Assembly (NCBI RefSeq): GCF_000971235.1
Contig: NZ_BBMB01000012.1
Span: 1 to 64,000 of the forward strand
Length of the DNA stretch: 64,000 bases
Direction of reading: 5' to 3'
Source of the DNA: Demequina subtropica
Lineage (GTDB): Bacteria; Actinomycetota; Actinomycetes; Actinomycetales; Demequinaceae
How positions within the stretch are numbered: position 1 is the stretch's first letter; every line of letters begins with the position of its first letter. The translations under genes and the position numbers were made by a program. The notes under the pieces were generated by a model, which did no database searches, was not told the DNA's origin, and was given only the letters and a program-made list of their open reading frames with translations. This document shows, one piece after another, positions 7,912-18,867 of the stretch.

Positions 7912-7941
7912 ACCTTAGCGGATGTCTGGCCTCGAAACCAA
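7912..7941 (-). promoter_or_regulatory. Promoter candidate for the tRNA array
   Basis: On the minus strand TTGGTT (7936-7941) is followed after 18 bp by TAAGGT (7912-7917). A start about 7 nt further would lie roughly 25 nt ahead of the first tRNA-Gly. Confidence 0.4.
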
Positions 7942-8030
7942 ATCGGCTCCGCGTCCCGCGTGTCGCCGCGACCGCGCTGAACGGGCGCCGAACGGGAGCC
8001 GTGCGGGCGGGCGCCGTCGGCTCCCGCCAG

Positions 8031-8036
8031 TAGCGT
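8031..8036 (+). promoter_or_regulatory. -10 element, leaderless pabB start
   Basis: TAGCGT fits the actinobacterial TANNNT -10 consensus and ends exactly 7 nt before the pabB ATG. Transcription would begin at or next to the start codon. No Shine-Dalgarno sequence is present. Confidence 0.45.
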
Positions 8037-8043
8037 TGTCGCC

Positions 8044-9147
8044 ATGACACGGGAGGACGATGCGCGCCGCGCCGGGAGCGCCGCGTTCCGTGGTGTGCGG
8101 GCGTGGGAGCCCGTCGAGCACGTGGCGCTCGACCGGGCGGGCGAGCGCATCGCCGCCGGCGGGTTCTGGGTGGTCGTCGCTACCTTCGAGGGTCGGCTCG
8201 ATGCCTGGCGCATGGCCCGCGTCGAGAGGGACGATGCCCGCCCCGAGCCTGCGCCGAAGCCCGGCCGCGACTGGCGCGGCCCCGAGGCGCACTCCTGGAG
8301 CACCTCACTCGACGAGGCCGCGTACCGGGCAGGCGTCGAGCGCATCCGGGGCGACATCCGCGAGGGCGACGTCTACCAGGTCAACCTCTGCCGCATGCTC
8401 GAGGCCCCGCTGCCGGCGCCCGAGCCCGGGCCGGACGCCGTCGCGCTCGCGCACCGTCTCGCGACGGGCAACCCCGCGCGCCACGCCGCCCGCATCGTGA
8501 TCCCGCGCGCGGACGCGTGGCCCGGCGCGTGGGTCGTGTCCGCCTCGCCCGAGCTCTACCTCCGCATCGATGGCACACGGGTGCTGTCGAGCCCGATCAA
8601 GGGCACGGCGGCGCCGGGGGAGGCGATGCTGCCCAAGGACGAGGCGGAGAACATCATGATCACCGACCTGATCCGCAACGACGTGTCGCACGTCGCGCTG
8701 CCCGGATCCGTGACCGTCCCCGAGTTCCTGGGCCTCCACGAGCTTCCCGGGCTGGTGCACCTGCAGTCCACCGTCGCCGCGACGCTCGCTCCCGACTACG
8801 ACTGGACTCCGGCCCTCTGGCCGGCGCTGCTCGACGGCACCTTCCCGCCCGGGTCCGTCAGCGGGGCCCCGAAGTCGTCCGCGCTGCGCATCATCGAACG
8901 CGAGGAGCCCGGCGTCCGCGGGGCGTACTGCGGGGGCATCGGATGGATCGACGCGGACCGCCGCGAGGCCGAGCTCGCCGTCGGCATCCGCACCTTCGAA
9001 TGGGTCCCGGACCAGGGGGGACGCCTCCGGTTCGGGACCGGTGCGGGCATTACGTGGGGTTCCGACCCTTATGGGGAGTGGGCGGAGACGGAGCTCAAGG
9101 CGCGTCGCTTGATAGCGCTTGCCTCGGCCCCCAGAATGGCGACATGA
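8044..9147 (+). CDS. pabB: Aminodeoxychorismate synthase component I
   Basis: Encodes 367 residues. PabB converts chorismate and ammonia to 4-amino-4-deoxychorismate for folate synthesis. The chorismate-binding domain is clear: SSPIKGTAAPGE (with the PIKGT lysine diagnostic of PabB over TrpE), ITDLIRNDVSHV, PPGSVSGAPK, GAYCGGIGWI and FGTGAGITWGSDP. It is shorter than E. coli PabB at the N-terminus. Its glutaminase partner PabA is not in the window. The gene overlaps pabC by ATGA, so both folate steps are coupled. No Shine-Dalgarno sequence is seen, and a leaderless start is likely. Confidence 0.92.
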   Translation: MTREDDARRAGSAAFRGVRAWEPVEHVALDRAGERIAAGGFWVVVATFEGRLDAWRMARVERDDARPEPAPKPGRDWRGPEAHSWSTSLDEAAYRAGVERIRGDIREGDVYQVNLCRMLEAPLPAPEPGPDAVALAHRLATGNPARHAARIVIPRADAWPGAWVVSASPELYLRIDGTRVLSSPIKGTAAPGEAMLPKDEAENIMITDLIRNDVSHVALPGSVTVPEFLGLHELPGLVHLQSTVAATLAPDYDWTPALWPALLDGTFPPGSVSGAPKSSALRIIEREEPGVRGAYCGGIGWIDADRREAELAVGIRTFEWVPDQGGRLRFGTGAGITWGSDPYGEWAETELKARRLIALASAPRMAT

Positions 9148-10013
9148 CAACAGTGGTGTGGGCTGGGGGGCTCCTGCGCGGCGAGGATGATCCGATCATC
9201 ACCGCAGGTGACCACGGGTGGACAGTCGGCGACGGCGTCTTCGAGACCCTCGAGGTGGTGGACGGTCGCGCCTTCGGGCTCAGGCGGCACCTGCGCCGCC
9301 TCGCGTACTCCGCGGCCCGCATGGGCATGCGGGAGATCGACCACGAGGCCGTGCGGGAGGCGGTCGGCGAGGTCCTCGGCGCTGCGCAGGGGCTCCGTCG
9401 GCTGCGCATCACCGTGTCGAGCGGGCCGGGACCTGGCCCTCTCGCCCGAGGGGAGGGTCCGCACACCATCGTGGTGACGGCGAACGACTCCCCGCCTCCC
9501 GCCTCGTGCCACGCCGTCCGCGTCCCGTGGCGCAGGAACGAGCGCTCCGCGCTCGCGGGCGTGAAGAGCACGTCCTACGCCGAGAACGTGGTGATGATGG
9601 AGTTCGCCCGCTCGCGTGGGGGCGACGAGGCCATCCTCGCGAACACGCACGGGCACCTGTGCGAGGGCGCGACCTCGAACATCCTCATCGAGCGCGGAGG
9701 CGAGGTCCTGACCCCGCCGCTCGCGTCGGGATGCCTCCCCGGCATCGTCCGCGGGCTCGCCCTCGAGTGGGGGGCCGATGCGGGGCTGCCCATCCGCGCG
9801 GCCGCGCCGGGGGAGCTCGAGATGAGCGTGCTCGACGAGGTGGTCGCGGGGGAGTCCTTCGCGGCCGTCACGTCCTCGACGCGCCGGATCCAGCCGCTCG
9901 CGTCGCTCGACAGGGCGCCGGTCGAGCACGGCCCGCTGCTCCTGCAGCTGGGCACGATTTTCGAGGAGCGCGCCGCCGCGGACAGCGACCCTGCACCGAA
10001 GCACTCCAAATAG
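9144..10013 (+). CDS. pabC: Aminodeoxychorismate lyase (class IV aminotransferase fold)
   Basis: Encodes 289 residues. PabC is a PLP enzyme that splits 4-amino-4-deoxychorismate into p-aminobenzoate and pyruvate. The fold-type IV signature is present: GDGVFETLEV near residue 29, the PLP lysine Lys141 in LAGVKSTSYAENV, and EGATSNILIE with LASGCLPGIVRG downstream. The start ATG overlaps the pabB stop. The position directly behind pabB makes lyase more likely than branched-chain or D-amino-acid aminotransferase, which share the fold. Confidence 0.88.
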   Translation: MTTVVWAGGLLRGEDDPIITAGDHGWTVGDGVFETLEVVDGRAFGLRRHLRRLAYSAARMGMREIDHEAVREAVGEVLGAAQGLRRLRITVSSGPGPGPLARGEGPHTIVVTANDSPPPASCHAVRVPWRRNERSALAGVKSTSYAENVVMMEFARSRGGDEAILANTHGHLCEGATSNILIERGGEVLTPPLASGCLPGIVRGLALEWGADAGLPIRAAAPGELEMSVLDEVVAGESFAAVTSSTRRIQPLASLDRAPVEHGPLLLQLGTIFEERAAADSDPAPKHSK

Positions 10014-10059
10014 CCGCTATAGTTGTCGTCGCACCGCAGAGCGGGGCACAACTGAAGAC

Positions 10060-10134
10060 GGGCGATTGGCGCAGGGGTAGCGCGCTTCCTTCACACGGAA
10101 GAGGTCACTGGTTCGATCCCAGTATCGCCCACCA
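10060..10134 (+). tRNA. tRNA-Val(CAC)
   Basis: The acceptor GGGCGAT pairs with ATCGCCC and CCA is encoded. The anticodon loop TTCACAC between CTTCC and GGAAG gives anticodon CAC. From the anticodon stem onward it is the same as the two tRNA-Val(GAC) copies 2.4-2.7 kb away on the other strand. Confidence 0.95.
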
Positions 10135-10137
10135 TGA

Positions 10138-10171
10138 CGAAGGGCCGTCCGGATCTCCGGACGGCCCTTCG
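10138..10171 (+). terminator. Terminator after tRNA-Val(CAC)
   Basis: A near-continuous inverted repeat (arms 10138-10153 and 10156-10171) forms a stem of about 15 bp with a tiny loop, 3 bp beyond the CCA end. A short GCGTTTCCCC tail follows. It can also serve the converging minus-strand gene. Confidence 0.7.
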
Positions 10172-10190
10172 GCGTTTCCCCTGGCTGTGG

Positions 10191-11150
10191 TCAGTCGCCG
10201 GTCGACGCGGTGGTCGCCGGCTCCTCGGACGAGGGCGAGGCTGCGGACGACGTGCCGGCCGCGCGGGCACCGCGCGCTCGCCGGGCCCGGATCACCGCGA
10301 GCGCCACCGCGCCGAGGACGGCCGCCGCGACGAGCCACGGCAGCAGCACGCCGGTCACCACGAGCACGCCCCCGAGGAAGCTCACCAGGCCGTTCCAGCC
10401 GGACTCGAGGCCGCTCCAGAAGCTCCGCGGCGAGTCGTCGACCTCGACCACGGGCTCGGTGGTGAGCGAGAGGTCGATGGTGGACATCGACACCTGGTCG
10501 TCGAGGCCCCGCTGCCGCGCCTCGAGGCTCTCGAGCTCCGCCTGCCTGCTGTCGAGCTCGTCCTCGAGCGTGATGATGTCCTTGATGTCCTCGGCATCGG
10601 CCAGGAGTCCCTCGATGCGCGCGGTCGAGGCGCGCAGCGTGGAGATCTGGGCCTCGAGGTCCGTGACCTGCGTGGTGACGTCGGCGGTGTCGGTCGAGAA
10701 CTCGTCCACGGTGCCGAGCGTGCGCAGGTGGTCGACGACGGAGTCGAAGCTGCTGGCGGGCACACGCAGCGTGAGCTGGGCGCTGCCCCGCTCGTAGGGC
10801 CCGTCGGCGGTCTCGCTGCGGGCATCGATCCGGCCGTCGGCGTCCTCGACGATCTCCACCGCGGCGTCGGCCGCCGCGATCGGATCCTCGACCGTCATGT
10901 ACATCCAGCCGGTCACGATGAGCGAGCGGTCGTCGGTCCGGATCTCGCCCGCGCCGTCGGTGCCCATGTCCTCCTCGGCGACCGCGGCGTCGGCACCGGC
11001 GTAGCCGTACTCCTCGCCTCCGCTCGTCGACTCGTCGGCACCGGACGTGCAGCCGGCGAGCGCCCAGGCGAGGGCGAGGATCGAGGCCGCGACGGCGCCT
11101 CGGCGGGTGGTGCGGGGCCTTGCTGCGGCGTGGATGCTCATGGCGCTCAT
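10191..11150 (-). CDS. DUF4349 domain lipoprotein
   Basis: Encodes 319 residues. An N-terminal signal ends in the lipobox LAGC, with Cys34 as acylation site, followed by an acidic Ser/Gly/Asp-rich linker. The DUF4349 core includes SLIVTGWMYMTVEDPIAAADAA and LTLRVPASSFDSVVDHL. A heptad-like coiled coil spans roughly residues 160-225 (QVTDLEAQISTLRASTARIEGLL through LEARQRGLD). A hydrophobic segment at about 262-290 and a basic, then Ser/Ala-rich tail follow. It is therefore lipid-anchored outside and probably also membrane-spanning. The function is unknown. It is divergent from ltrA, with a two-component-type direct repeat between them. Start 11141 is an alternative. Confidence 0.85.
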   Translation of the reverse strand: MSAMSIHAAARPRTTRRGAVAASILALAWALAGCTSGADESTSGGEEYGYAGADAAVAEEDMGTDGAGEIRTDDRSLIVTGWMYMTVEDPIAAADAAVEIVEDADGRIDARSETADGPYERGSAQLTLRVPASSFDSVVDHLRTLGTVDEFSTDTADVTTQVTDLEAQISTLRASTARIEGLLADAEDIKDIITLEDELDSRQAELESLEARQRGLDDQVSMSTIDLSLTTEPVVEVDDSPRSFWSGLESGWNGLVSFLGGVLVVTGVLLPWLVAAAVLGAVALAVIRARRARGARAAGTSSAASPSSEEPATTASTGD

Positions 11151-11191
11151 GCTAGGGAGACGTCGGGGGTCGCGGAAGCGTTGGTGATCAA

Positions 11192-11209
11192 CCTGTGACC
11201 CGGCTGTGA
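11192..11209. promoter_or_regulatory. PhoP/MtrA-like direct repeat
   Basis: On the minus strand the sequence reads TCACAGC-N4-TCACAGG, two 7-bp direct repeats with an 11-bp period. This differs by one base from the mycobacterial PhoP consensus TCACAGC-N4-TCACAGC and also resembles MtrA sites. It lies 42 bp upstream of the DUF4349 lipoprotein start and 92 bp upstream of the ltrA-like start. Binding by an OmpR-family regulator is inferred. Confidence 0.5.
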
Positions 11210-11300
11210 CCAGGCGTGATGTTCCCTTGCGAGGGATGCGCCGGTGCCAGGCGCCGTCCATGCCCCAGAATCGGAGACAGGCGGAGGCGAGGGGCGGGAT

Positions 11301-12458
11301 ATGGGCGAGCAGACGGCGGTGGTTCAGCGCCGCGAGGTGTCTCCCGTCGAGCTCCTGTTCGATCTCGCGTACGTGCTGGCGATGATCCAGCTCACCCATC
11401 ACCTCGTCGGCCACCTCGGCTGGCGCGCGGGGGCCGAGACGGCGGTGATGCTCGTCGCGGTCTACTCGGTGTGGACCTTCACCTCGTTCCACCTCACCCT
11501 GCGCGATGTCGAGCGGCGCTCGACGCGCGCGGTCACCATCGTCGTGATGGGACTGGCGCTCGTGATGAACGGTGCGATCGGCGTCGCGTTCGAGGAGGGC
11601 GGGTGGCTGTTCGTCATCCCCCTGGTGCTGGCTGGCGCCGTGCCGAGCGCGATCTCCGCGGTGCGGGAGCAGCAGTCGTTCTTCCGTAGCCACAGCCGCA
11701 ACATGCTCGTCTGGGTCGCCGCCTCCGCGCCGTTCTGGCTCGTGGGCGCGGCGATGGAGCCCGAGGTCCGGCTCTGGTGGTGGATCGCGGCGGCCACGAT
11801 CGACGTCGCGGGGGTGTTCAGCGCTCATCCCGTGCCGCGCCACGTCCTGGAGCCGACGGCGGTCGACTACGACGCCCCGCACATGTTCGAGCGCATGCGG
11901 CTGTTCCTGCTCATCCTGCTGGGCGAGACGATCCTCGGCATCGGCGGTGCCATCGCGGATGCGGGACCCGAGCCGGTGGTGGTCGCGGGGGTGCTCGGCG
12001 CCTTCGTCGCGGTGGTCTGCCTCTGGTACTCCTACTTCGGCGGCGCCGAGGATCTGGTGGTCGCCGAGGCGCGGGGCACGCGCGACCCGATCGGCACGGT
12101 GCATCGCGGCATCGTGGTCCTGCTCTTCGTCATGGCGGGGCTGATCCTGTTGGCGGCGGGCGCGGACCTGGTGGTGGCCCATGTCGAGGACGAGCACGCG
12201 GGCGTCGACGGCGCGCTGCTGCTCATCGGCCCCGCGGTCTTCCTCGCCGCCCAGGCGGCGTACGTCATCGGTGCGGGCATGACACGGTGGCGCGTGCGGA
12301 TCGTCGGCGCGATGCTGCTGGTGGCCGGCTCGGCCGTGGCGCCGTCGCTGCCCCCGCTCGCCGCGGTGGCGCTGCTGGACCTGATCCTGGTGCCCATCGT
12401 CGTGGGCGCGAACTGGCGCGACGCGGGCGAGCCCACGCGCGCCGGCGGCGACAGCTAG
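11301..12458 (+). CDS. Low temperature requirement A (LtrA) family membrane protein
   Basis: Encodes 385 residues from the ATG at 11301. The N-terminal REVSPVELLFDLAYVLAMIQLTHHL is the LtrA signature, and LLILLGETILGIG in the middle is the second conserved motif. About ten to twelve hydrophobic membrane segments are visible. LtrA was named from a Listeria mutant defective at low temperature; its biochemical role remains unclear. A frame extension back to 11244 lacks a ribosome-binding site. It is divergent from the DUF4349 lipoprotein gene. Confidence 0.85.
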   Translation: MGEQTAVVQRREVSPVELLFDLAYVLAMIQLTHHLVGHLGWRAGAETAVMLVAVYSVWTFTSFHLTLRDVERRSTRAVTIVVMGLALVMNGAIGVAFEEGGWLFVIPLVLAGAVPSAISAVREQQSFFRSHSRNMLVWVAASAPFWLVGAAMEPEVRLWWWIAAATIDVAGVFSAHPVPRHVLEPTAVDYDAPHMFERMRLFLLILLGETILGIGGAIADAGPEPVVVAGVLGAFVAVVCLWYSYFGGAEDLVVAEARGTRDPIGTVHRGIVVLLFVMAGLILLAAGADLVVAHVEDEHAGVDGALLLIGPAVFLAAQAAYVIGAGMTRWRVRIVGAMLLVAGSAVAPSLPPLAAVALLDLILVPIVVGANWRDAGEPTRAGGDS

Positions 12459-12505
12459 AAGGGCCGCCCATGCGCGGCGGTTCCGTCGCCGCAGTACCGT
12501 GAGGC

Positions 12506-13051
12506 GTGAGGCTCTTCATCGGGATCATGACCCCCGACATCGTCGACGACGCCCTCGACGATGCTCTCGGCGCGACGCTGCGCGGCCGCGCCCGCGACGC
12601 GGGGCTCGATCGCTGGACGCCGCGCGAGGAGCGTCACCTCACGCTCAGGTTCATCGGCGAGACCGACGCCGAGGCCGCGGTGACGCGCGCGGCGGCCCAC
12701 GCGGCCGCGTCGTTCGCCGCGATGCGGATGCTCCTGGGCGCCCAGGCCGCTCCGCTGACCGCTCGTGTGGTCGCGGTCCCGGTGGCCGGTGCCGAGCACA
12801 TGGCGGCGGCGGTCGACGCGGCGCTCGCGGACGAGGGCTTCGCTCCGCGCGACCGGCTCTTCACGGGACACGTGACGGTGGCGCGCGCGAGCCATCACCT
12901 GCGCGTCGCCGCCGTCGAGCAGGCCCTGCACCACCCGCCGCTGGCGGTGCCGTGGCAGGCGGAGGGGATCGAGGTGATCGCGAGCTCGTCCGACGGCCCC
13001 CACCGCTACGTGGTGCGCACGACGCATCGCCTGCTGGGCGCGGCGGCGTGA
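12506..13051 (+). CDS. thpR: RNA 2',3'-cyclic phosphodiesterase / 2'-5' RNA ligase family
   Basis: Encodes 181 residues from a GTG. The two HxT motifs of the 2H phosphoesterase superfamily are present, HLTLRF near residue 45 and HVTVAR near residue 124, spaced as in LigT/ThpR. These histidines open 2',3'-cyclic phosphate ends in RNA or nucleotides. The N-terminus MRLFIGI is typical. TACCGT ends 5 bp before the start codon, so the mRNA may be leaderless. The physiological substrate is not known. Confidence 0.85.
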   Translation: MRLFIGIMTPDIVDDALDDALGATLRGRARDAGLDRWTPREERHLTLRFIGETDAEAAVTRAAAHAAASFAAMRMLLGAQAAPLTARVVAVPVAGAEHMAAAVDAALADEGFAPRDRLFTGHVTVARASHHLRVAAVEQALHHPPLAVPWQAEGIEVIASSSDGPHRYVVRTTHRLLGAAA

Positions 13052-13111
13052 CGGTTGGCGATCCCGCGCGCGGGTCGCTACCGTCCCCGTAAGGATCGAC
13101 GGGAGAGCCGC

Positions 13112-14701
13112 ATGGACGACGCACGCGAGGGCGCTGAACGGGGCTCGACCGACCCGGGCGGTGTGCCGTCCGTCCCCGACCCGCGCGTCGCGCGATCCGT
13201 CCCCGAGGAGCTCGACGAGTTCCAGCGGGGCGAGTACCGCCCCGAGTACCGGGTGGACCTCGAGCGCATCCGCTTCTCGCCGTACTTCTCGCGCCTGTCG
13301 GCCGTGACCCAGGTGATCTCGCAGTCGGGCGCGGGCCTCGCGGTGCACAACCGCCTCACCCATTCGGTGAAGGTCACCGCGGTGGCGCGCTCGATCGCGG
13401 TGTCGCTCAACGGCGACTGGGGCGAGCGCGGCGCCCTCGTGCGGGACCTCGGCGGCTGCGACCCCGTGGTGGTGCAGGCGGCCGCGGCGGCCCACGACCT
13501 CGGCCACCCTCCGTTCGGCCACCTGGGGGAGCAGACGCTGGACCGGCTCGCGAGGGAGCGCTTCGGTCTCGAGGAGGGCTTCGAGGGCAACGCCCAGACG
13601 TTCCGCATCCTCACGCGGCTCGACGAGTACGACCGCGCCGGGTCGGGGCTCAACCTCACGCGCGCGGTGCGGGCGGCGGTGCTCAAGTACCCGTGGACGC
13701 GCGAGCAGGGCGAGGGGTGGAGCGGGGGAGCGGACACCCCGCGAGGCCTCTCGCCGCGCCGCCCCGGGGAGGGCGCGCGCAAGTTCTCGGCGTACACGCT
13801 GGACCTCGACGACATGCTCGACGCCCGCCACGCCTACCCCGAGATCGCGCGCCGCCAGCAGACCGTGGAGTGCTCGGTCATGGACATCGCGGACGACATC
13901 GCGTACTCGCTCCACGACCTCGACGACTTCTACCGCGCGGACCTCCTCAACCAGGCCGCCGTCTCCGCGGAGTTCCGCACGTGGAGCCGCGACCGCGCCG
14001 CGCTCGCGGCCACGCCGCTCGAGCAGCTGCATCGCGCGCGCCGGACGCCCGGGCACGGGCTCGAGCTGCTGCGCCGGCGGCTGGTCGCGCGTGATCCCTG
14101 GGTCGCTCAGGACGATGCTTTCGCCGAGTCGGTCGCGCGCGTCGCCGACGAGGTGGTGGACGGCCTGCTCTCCGTGCCCTACGACGGCTCGCTCGCCGCG
14201 GACCGCGCGCTCGCGGTCTTCATGGCGGGCTGGATCGCGCGCCTCCAGCACTCGATCGTGGTGACGCGCGACCCCGACATCCGCTCGGGGCACGTGAGCC
14301 TCGATGCGGCCGCCTTCCACGACGTCGCGGTGCTCAAGTTCCTCCAGGAGCGGTTCGTGCTCCACCGCCCCGACCTCGCGGTGTACCAGCGGGGCCAGGC
14401 GAGCGTGATCGAGCGGCTCGTCACGAGCTTCGCGGCGTGGCTCGACGACGACGACGATGTCCGGCGTGCGCCCCGGCGCCTGCTCGACCTGGTCGAGCTC
14501 GCGGCGGAGGACTACCTCGCGGTGCGGGACCGGACCCCCGAGCTGCTCCCCACCACCGACGCCCAGGCGCTGCATCGCTACGCGACCGGGCGCGGGATCG
14601 TCGACTATGTCGCGTCGCTCACCGATGCACAGGCGATGTCCGTCGCGAACCTCGTCTCCGGCGCCTCCGAGCGTCTGTGGGACGGGGGACAGGGGCTCTG
14701 A
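13112..14701 (+). CDS. dgt: Deoxyguanosinetriphosphate triphosphohydrolase (HD domain)
   Basis: Encodes 529 residues. The dGTPase-type HD domain hydrolyses dNTPs to nucleoside and tripolyphosphate. Metal ligands are visible as His84 in NRLTHSVKV and His128-Asp129 in [13 protein letters not shown], with a later Asp in [17 protein letters not shown]. An N-terminal acidic, disordered stretch covers about 35 residues before [28 protein letters not shown]. The ATG at 13112 has GGGAGAG 6 nt upstream. As in most actinobacteria the gene stands alone; dnaG is not next to it here. Confidence 0.9.
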   Translation: MDDAREGAERGSTDPGGVPSVPDPRVARSVPEELDEFQRGEYRPEYRVDLERIRFSPYFSRLSAVTQVISQSGAGLAVHNRLTHSVKVTAVARSIAVSLNGDWGERGALVRDLGGCDPVVVQAAAAAHDLGHPPFGHLGEQTLDRLARERFGLEEGFEGNAQTFRILTRLDEYDRAGSGLNLTRAVRAAVLKYPWTREQGEGWSGGADTPRGLSPRRPGEGARKFSAYTLDLDDMLDARHAYPEIARRQQTVECSVMDIADDIAYSLHDLDDFYRADLLNQAAVSAEFRTWSRDRAALAATPLEQLHRARRTPGHGLELLRRRLVARDPWVAQDDAFAESVARVADEVVDGLLSVPYDGSLAADRALAVFMAGWIARLQHSIVVTRDPDIRSGHVSLDAAAFHDVAVLKFLQERFVLHRPDLAVYQRGQASVIERLVTSFAAWLDDDDDVRRAPRRLLDLVELAAEDYLAVRDRTPELLPTTDAQALHRYATGRGIVDYVASLTDAQAMSVANLVSGASERLWDGGQGL

Positions 14702-14780
14702 TGCACGTGCGCGCGGCGACTCGGGCCGCGATGGCTCGGTAGCATCGTCTCCGTACCATCCACACCCGAGGAGTGACCCT

Positions 14781-16772
<1,992 letters not shown>

Positions 16773-16774
16773 CG

Positions 16775-17317
16775 ATGCCCGACCAGGTGGACGCCGAGAC
16801 GATGGGGGGTGTCCCCGACGGGCTCGAGCGCCTGTGGACACCGCATCGTCTCGCGTACATCGAGGGCGACAAGCCGAAGGGCGCCGATGCCGGCTGCCCG
16901 CTGTGCAAGAAGGCGGGGTCGGACGACCGCGAGCACCTCGTGGTCCACCGGGGCGAGCACTGCTACGTGGTGCTCAACCTGTACCCGTACAACCCCGGCC
17001 ACCTCATGATCTGCCCGTACCGCCACATCGCCTGGTACACGGAGTGCACCGACGCGGAGCGGGACGAGATGTCGACGCTCACCCAGCAGGCCATGCGGGT
17101 GCTCGCGAAGGTGAGCGGACCGCGCGGCTACAACATCGGGATCAACCAGGGAGAGGCGGGTGGCGCCGGGATCTCGGCGCACCTGCATCAGCACGTGGTG
17201 CCGCGGTGGGAGGGGGACACCAACTTCCTCCCGATCATCGCGCAGACCAAGGCCGTGCCCCAGCTCCTGGACGACACATGGCGGCGCGTGAGCGACGCCT
17301 GGAGAGAGGACCACTAG
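16775..17317 (+). CDS. HIT domain protein (Ap4A phosphorylase-like hydrolase)
   Basis: Encodes 180 residues. The histidine-triad motif HLHQHVVPR puts His136, His138 and His140 at the catalytic site for nucleotidyl transfer or hydrolysis. A CPLC pair at 41-44 probably binds zinc with downstream histidines. The actinobacterial type acts on diadenosine tetraphosphate or AMP conjugates. It starts 2 bp after the thrS stop and abuts pgsA directly, an arrangement found across actinobacteria. Confidence 0.9.
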   Translation: MPDQVDAETMGGVPDGLERLWTPHRLAYIEGDKPKGADAGCPLCKKAGSDDREHLVVHRGEHCYVVLNLYPYNPGHLMICPYRHIAWYTECTDAERDEMSTLTQQAMRVLAKVSGPRGYNIGINQGEAGGAGISAHLHQHVVPRWEGDTNFLPIIAQTKAVPQLLDDTWRRVSDAWREDH

Positions 17318-17977
17318 ATGCTCGGCAGGCTCCGGCCGTACATGGCCGCCCTGTGGCAGGCGCCCGCGCGCTTCCTGCTGTCGAAGGGGATCCACCCGAA
17401 CGTCATGACCGTGCTCGGCACGGTGGGCGTGGTGCTCGGCGCCGTGCTGTTCTTCCCGCACCAGGGCATCTGGTTCTTCTGGGGCACGATGTTCATCACC
17501 TTCTTCGTGGTGACGGACATGCTGGACGGCACGATGGCCCGCCTCGGCGGCAAGAGCTCGCGCCTGGGCGCGTTCCTCGACTCGACCTTGGACCGCGTGG
17601 CCGATGCCGCGATCTTCGGCACCCTCGCGTGGGTGTTCATCGACATCGACCGAGCGACCGCGCTGGGCGCGCTGCTGTGCCTCGCGATCGGGTCGCTGGT
17701 GCCCTATGCGCGTGCCAAGGCCGAGGGCATGGGCGTCGCCGCCAACTTCGGGCTCGCGGAGCGCTCGGACCGCCTGGTGATCTCGCTCGTCGCGACGGGC
17801 TTCTACGGGCTCGGGCTGTTCCCGCTGTGGGTGCTCACGGGCGCGCTGTGGTTGCTCACCGTGCTCGCGACCATCACGGTGGGCCAGCGCATCTGGGCCG
17901 TGGTGCGCCAGGCGCGCCTCCACCCCGAGTGGAACGCGCGGCTCGAGGGCCAGCCCCAGCCGTACCCGCACGAATGA
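17318..17977 (+). CDS. pgsA: Phosphatidylinositol phosphate synthase (CDP-alcohol phosphatidyltransferase)
   Basis: Encodes 219 residues. The CDP-alcohol phosphotransferase signature is complete: Asp67-x2-Asp70-Gly-x2-Ala-Arg-x8-Gly84-x3-Asp88-x3-Asp92. About six membrane helices are seen. In actinobacteria the copy at this locus joins CDP-diacylglycerol with inositol 1-phosphate, the first step towards PI and PI mannosides. The downstream acyltransferase and pimA support this over phosphatidylglycerophosphate synthase. Its stop overlaps the next start as ATGA. Confidence 0.88.
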   Translation: MLGRLRPYMAALWQAPARFLLSKGIHPNVMTVLGTVGVVLGAVLFFPHQGIWFFWGTMFITFFVVTDMLDGTMARLGGKSSRLGAFLDSTLDRVADAAIFGTLAWVFIDIDRATALGALLCLAIGSLVPYARAKAEGMGVAANFGLAERSDRLVISLVATGFYGLGLFPLWVLTGALWLLTVLATITVGQRIWAVVRQARLHPEWNARLEGQPQPYPHE

Positions 17978-18864
17978 ACGCCTTCCTGCTCGCGTTCCGC
18001 GCCTCGCGGTACGCGCCGATCTCGCTCACGCGCGGCCTCCTGTGGTCCGGCACGATGCTCCAATGGGCCCGGCGCTCCAAGCCGGCCCGCCGCCTCGAGG
18101 ACAACCTGCATCGCGTCACCGGTCTCGAGGGCGATGCGCTGCGGCGGCTGTCGCGTCGGGGCATGGCCTCCACCGCGCGCTACTACTCCGAGACGTTCGA
18201 GCTGGGCCGCATGACCCCGGCGACCGTGGACTCGCGCGTGCGCGTCGAGGATCCGCACGGGGCCCTGGAGCGCATCGATGCCGAGGGCCGCGCCGTGCTG
18301 GTCCTCTCGCACTCCGGCAACTGGGACCTCATCGGGGCGTACGCCTGCCGCCACATCGCGAAGGTGACCTCGGTGGCCGAGGTGCTCAAGCCGCGCGAGG
18401 TGTTCGACGAGTTCGTCGCGCTGCGCGAGAAGGTCGGCATGCGCATCCTGGGGCACGAGGGCGGCTCCACGTTCCGCGAGCTCATCCGGATCGGTCGGAA
18501 GGAGGGCGGGATCCTGTGCCTGCTCGCCGACCGCGACCTCTCGGGCTCGGGCGTCGAGGTCGAGATGTGGGGCCAGGGGGTCAAGGTCGCGCCCGGCCCG
18601 GCGGCCCTGGCCGTCGCGATCGGCGCGCCCCTGATCCCGGTCCACGTCCGCTACGAGAGGCTTCACGGCCGCGCGCGGTGGCGGGCGCGCTCCCGCTGGG
18701 GCTGCGTGCTGCGCTTCGGCCCGCAGATCGAGCCGGGCGACGCGCCGGAGGACGACCGCGTCGGGCACCTCAGCCGTGCCTGGGTACAGTTCATGTCCGA
18801 GGCCATCCGGGAGCATCCCGAGGATTGGCACATGCTCCAGCGGTTCGGATGGACGGAGACCTAA
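17974..18864 (+). CDS. Phosphatidylinositol mannoside acyltransferase (PatA-like)
   Basis: Encodes 296 residues of the LpxL/HtrB acyltransferase superfamily. The HX4D active site is HSGNWD (His113, Asp118), followed by LLADRDLSGSGVEVEMWG and the PGPAALAVAIGAPLIPVHVRY block. PatA-type enzymes add palmitate to the first mannose of PIM at the inner membrane face. Placement between PI-phosphate synthase and pimA matches the mycobacterial PIM operon. It is translationally coupled to pgsA. Confidence 0.88.
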   Translation: MNAFLLAFRASRYAPISLTRGLLWSGTMLQWARRSKPARRLEDNLHRVTGLEGDALRRLSRRGMASTARYYSETFELGRMTPATVDSRVRVEDPHGALERIDAEGRAVLVLSHSGNWDLIGAYACRHIAKVTSVAEVLKPREVFDEFVALREKVGMRILGHEGGSTFRELIRIGRKEGGILCLLADRDLSGSGVEVEMWGQGVKVAPGPAALAVAIGAPLIPVHVRYERLHGRARWRARSRWGCVLRFGPQIEPGDAPEDDRVGHLSRAWVQFMSEAIREHPEDWHMLQRFGWTET

Positions 18865-18867
18865 GAG

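Noticed and set aside
14702-14780. T-box riboswitch before thrS
   Set aside because: The 79-bp gap is too short and no specifier loop or T-box core sequence is visible.
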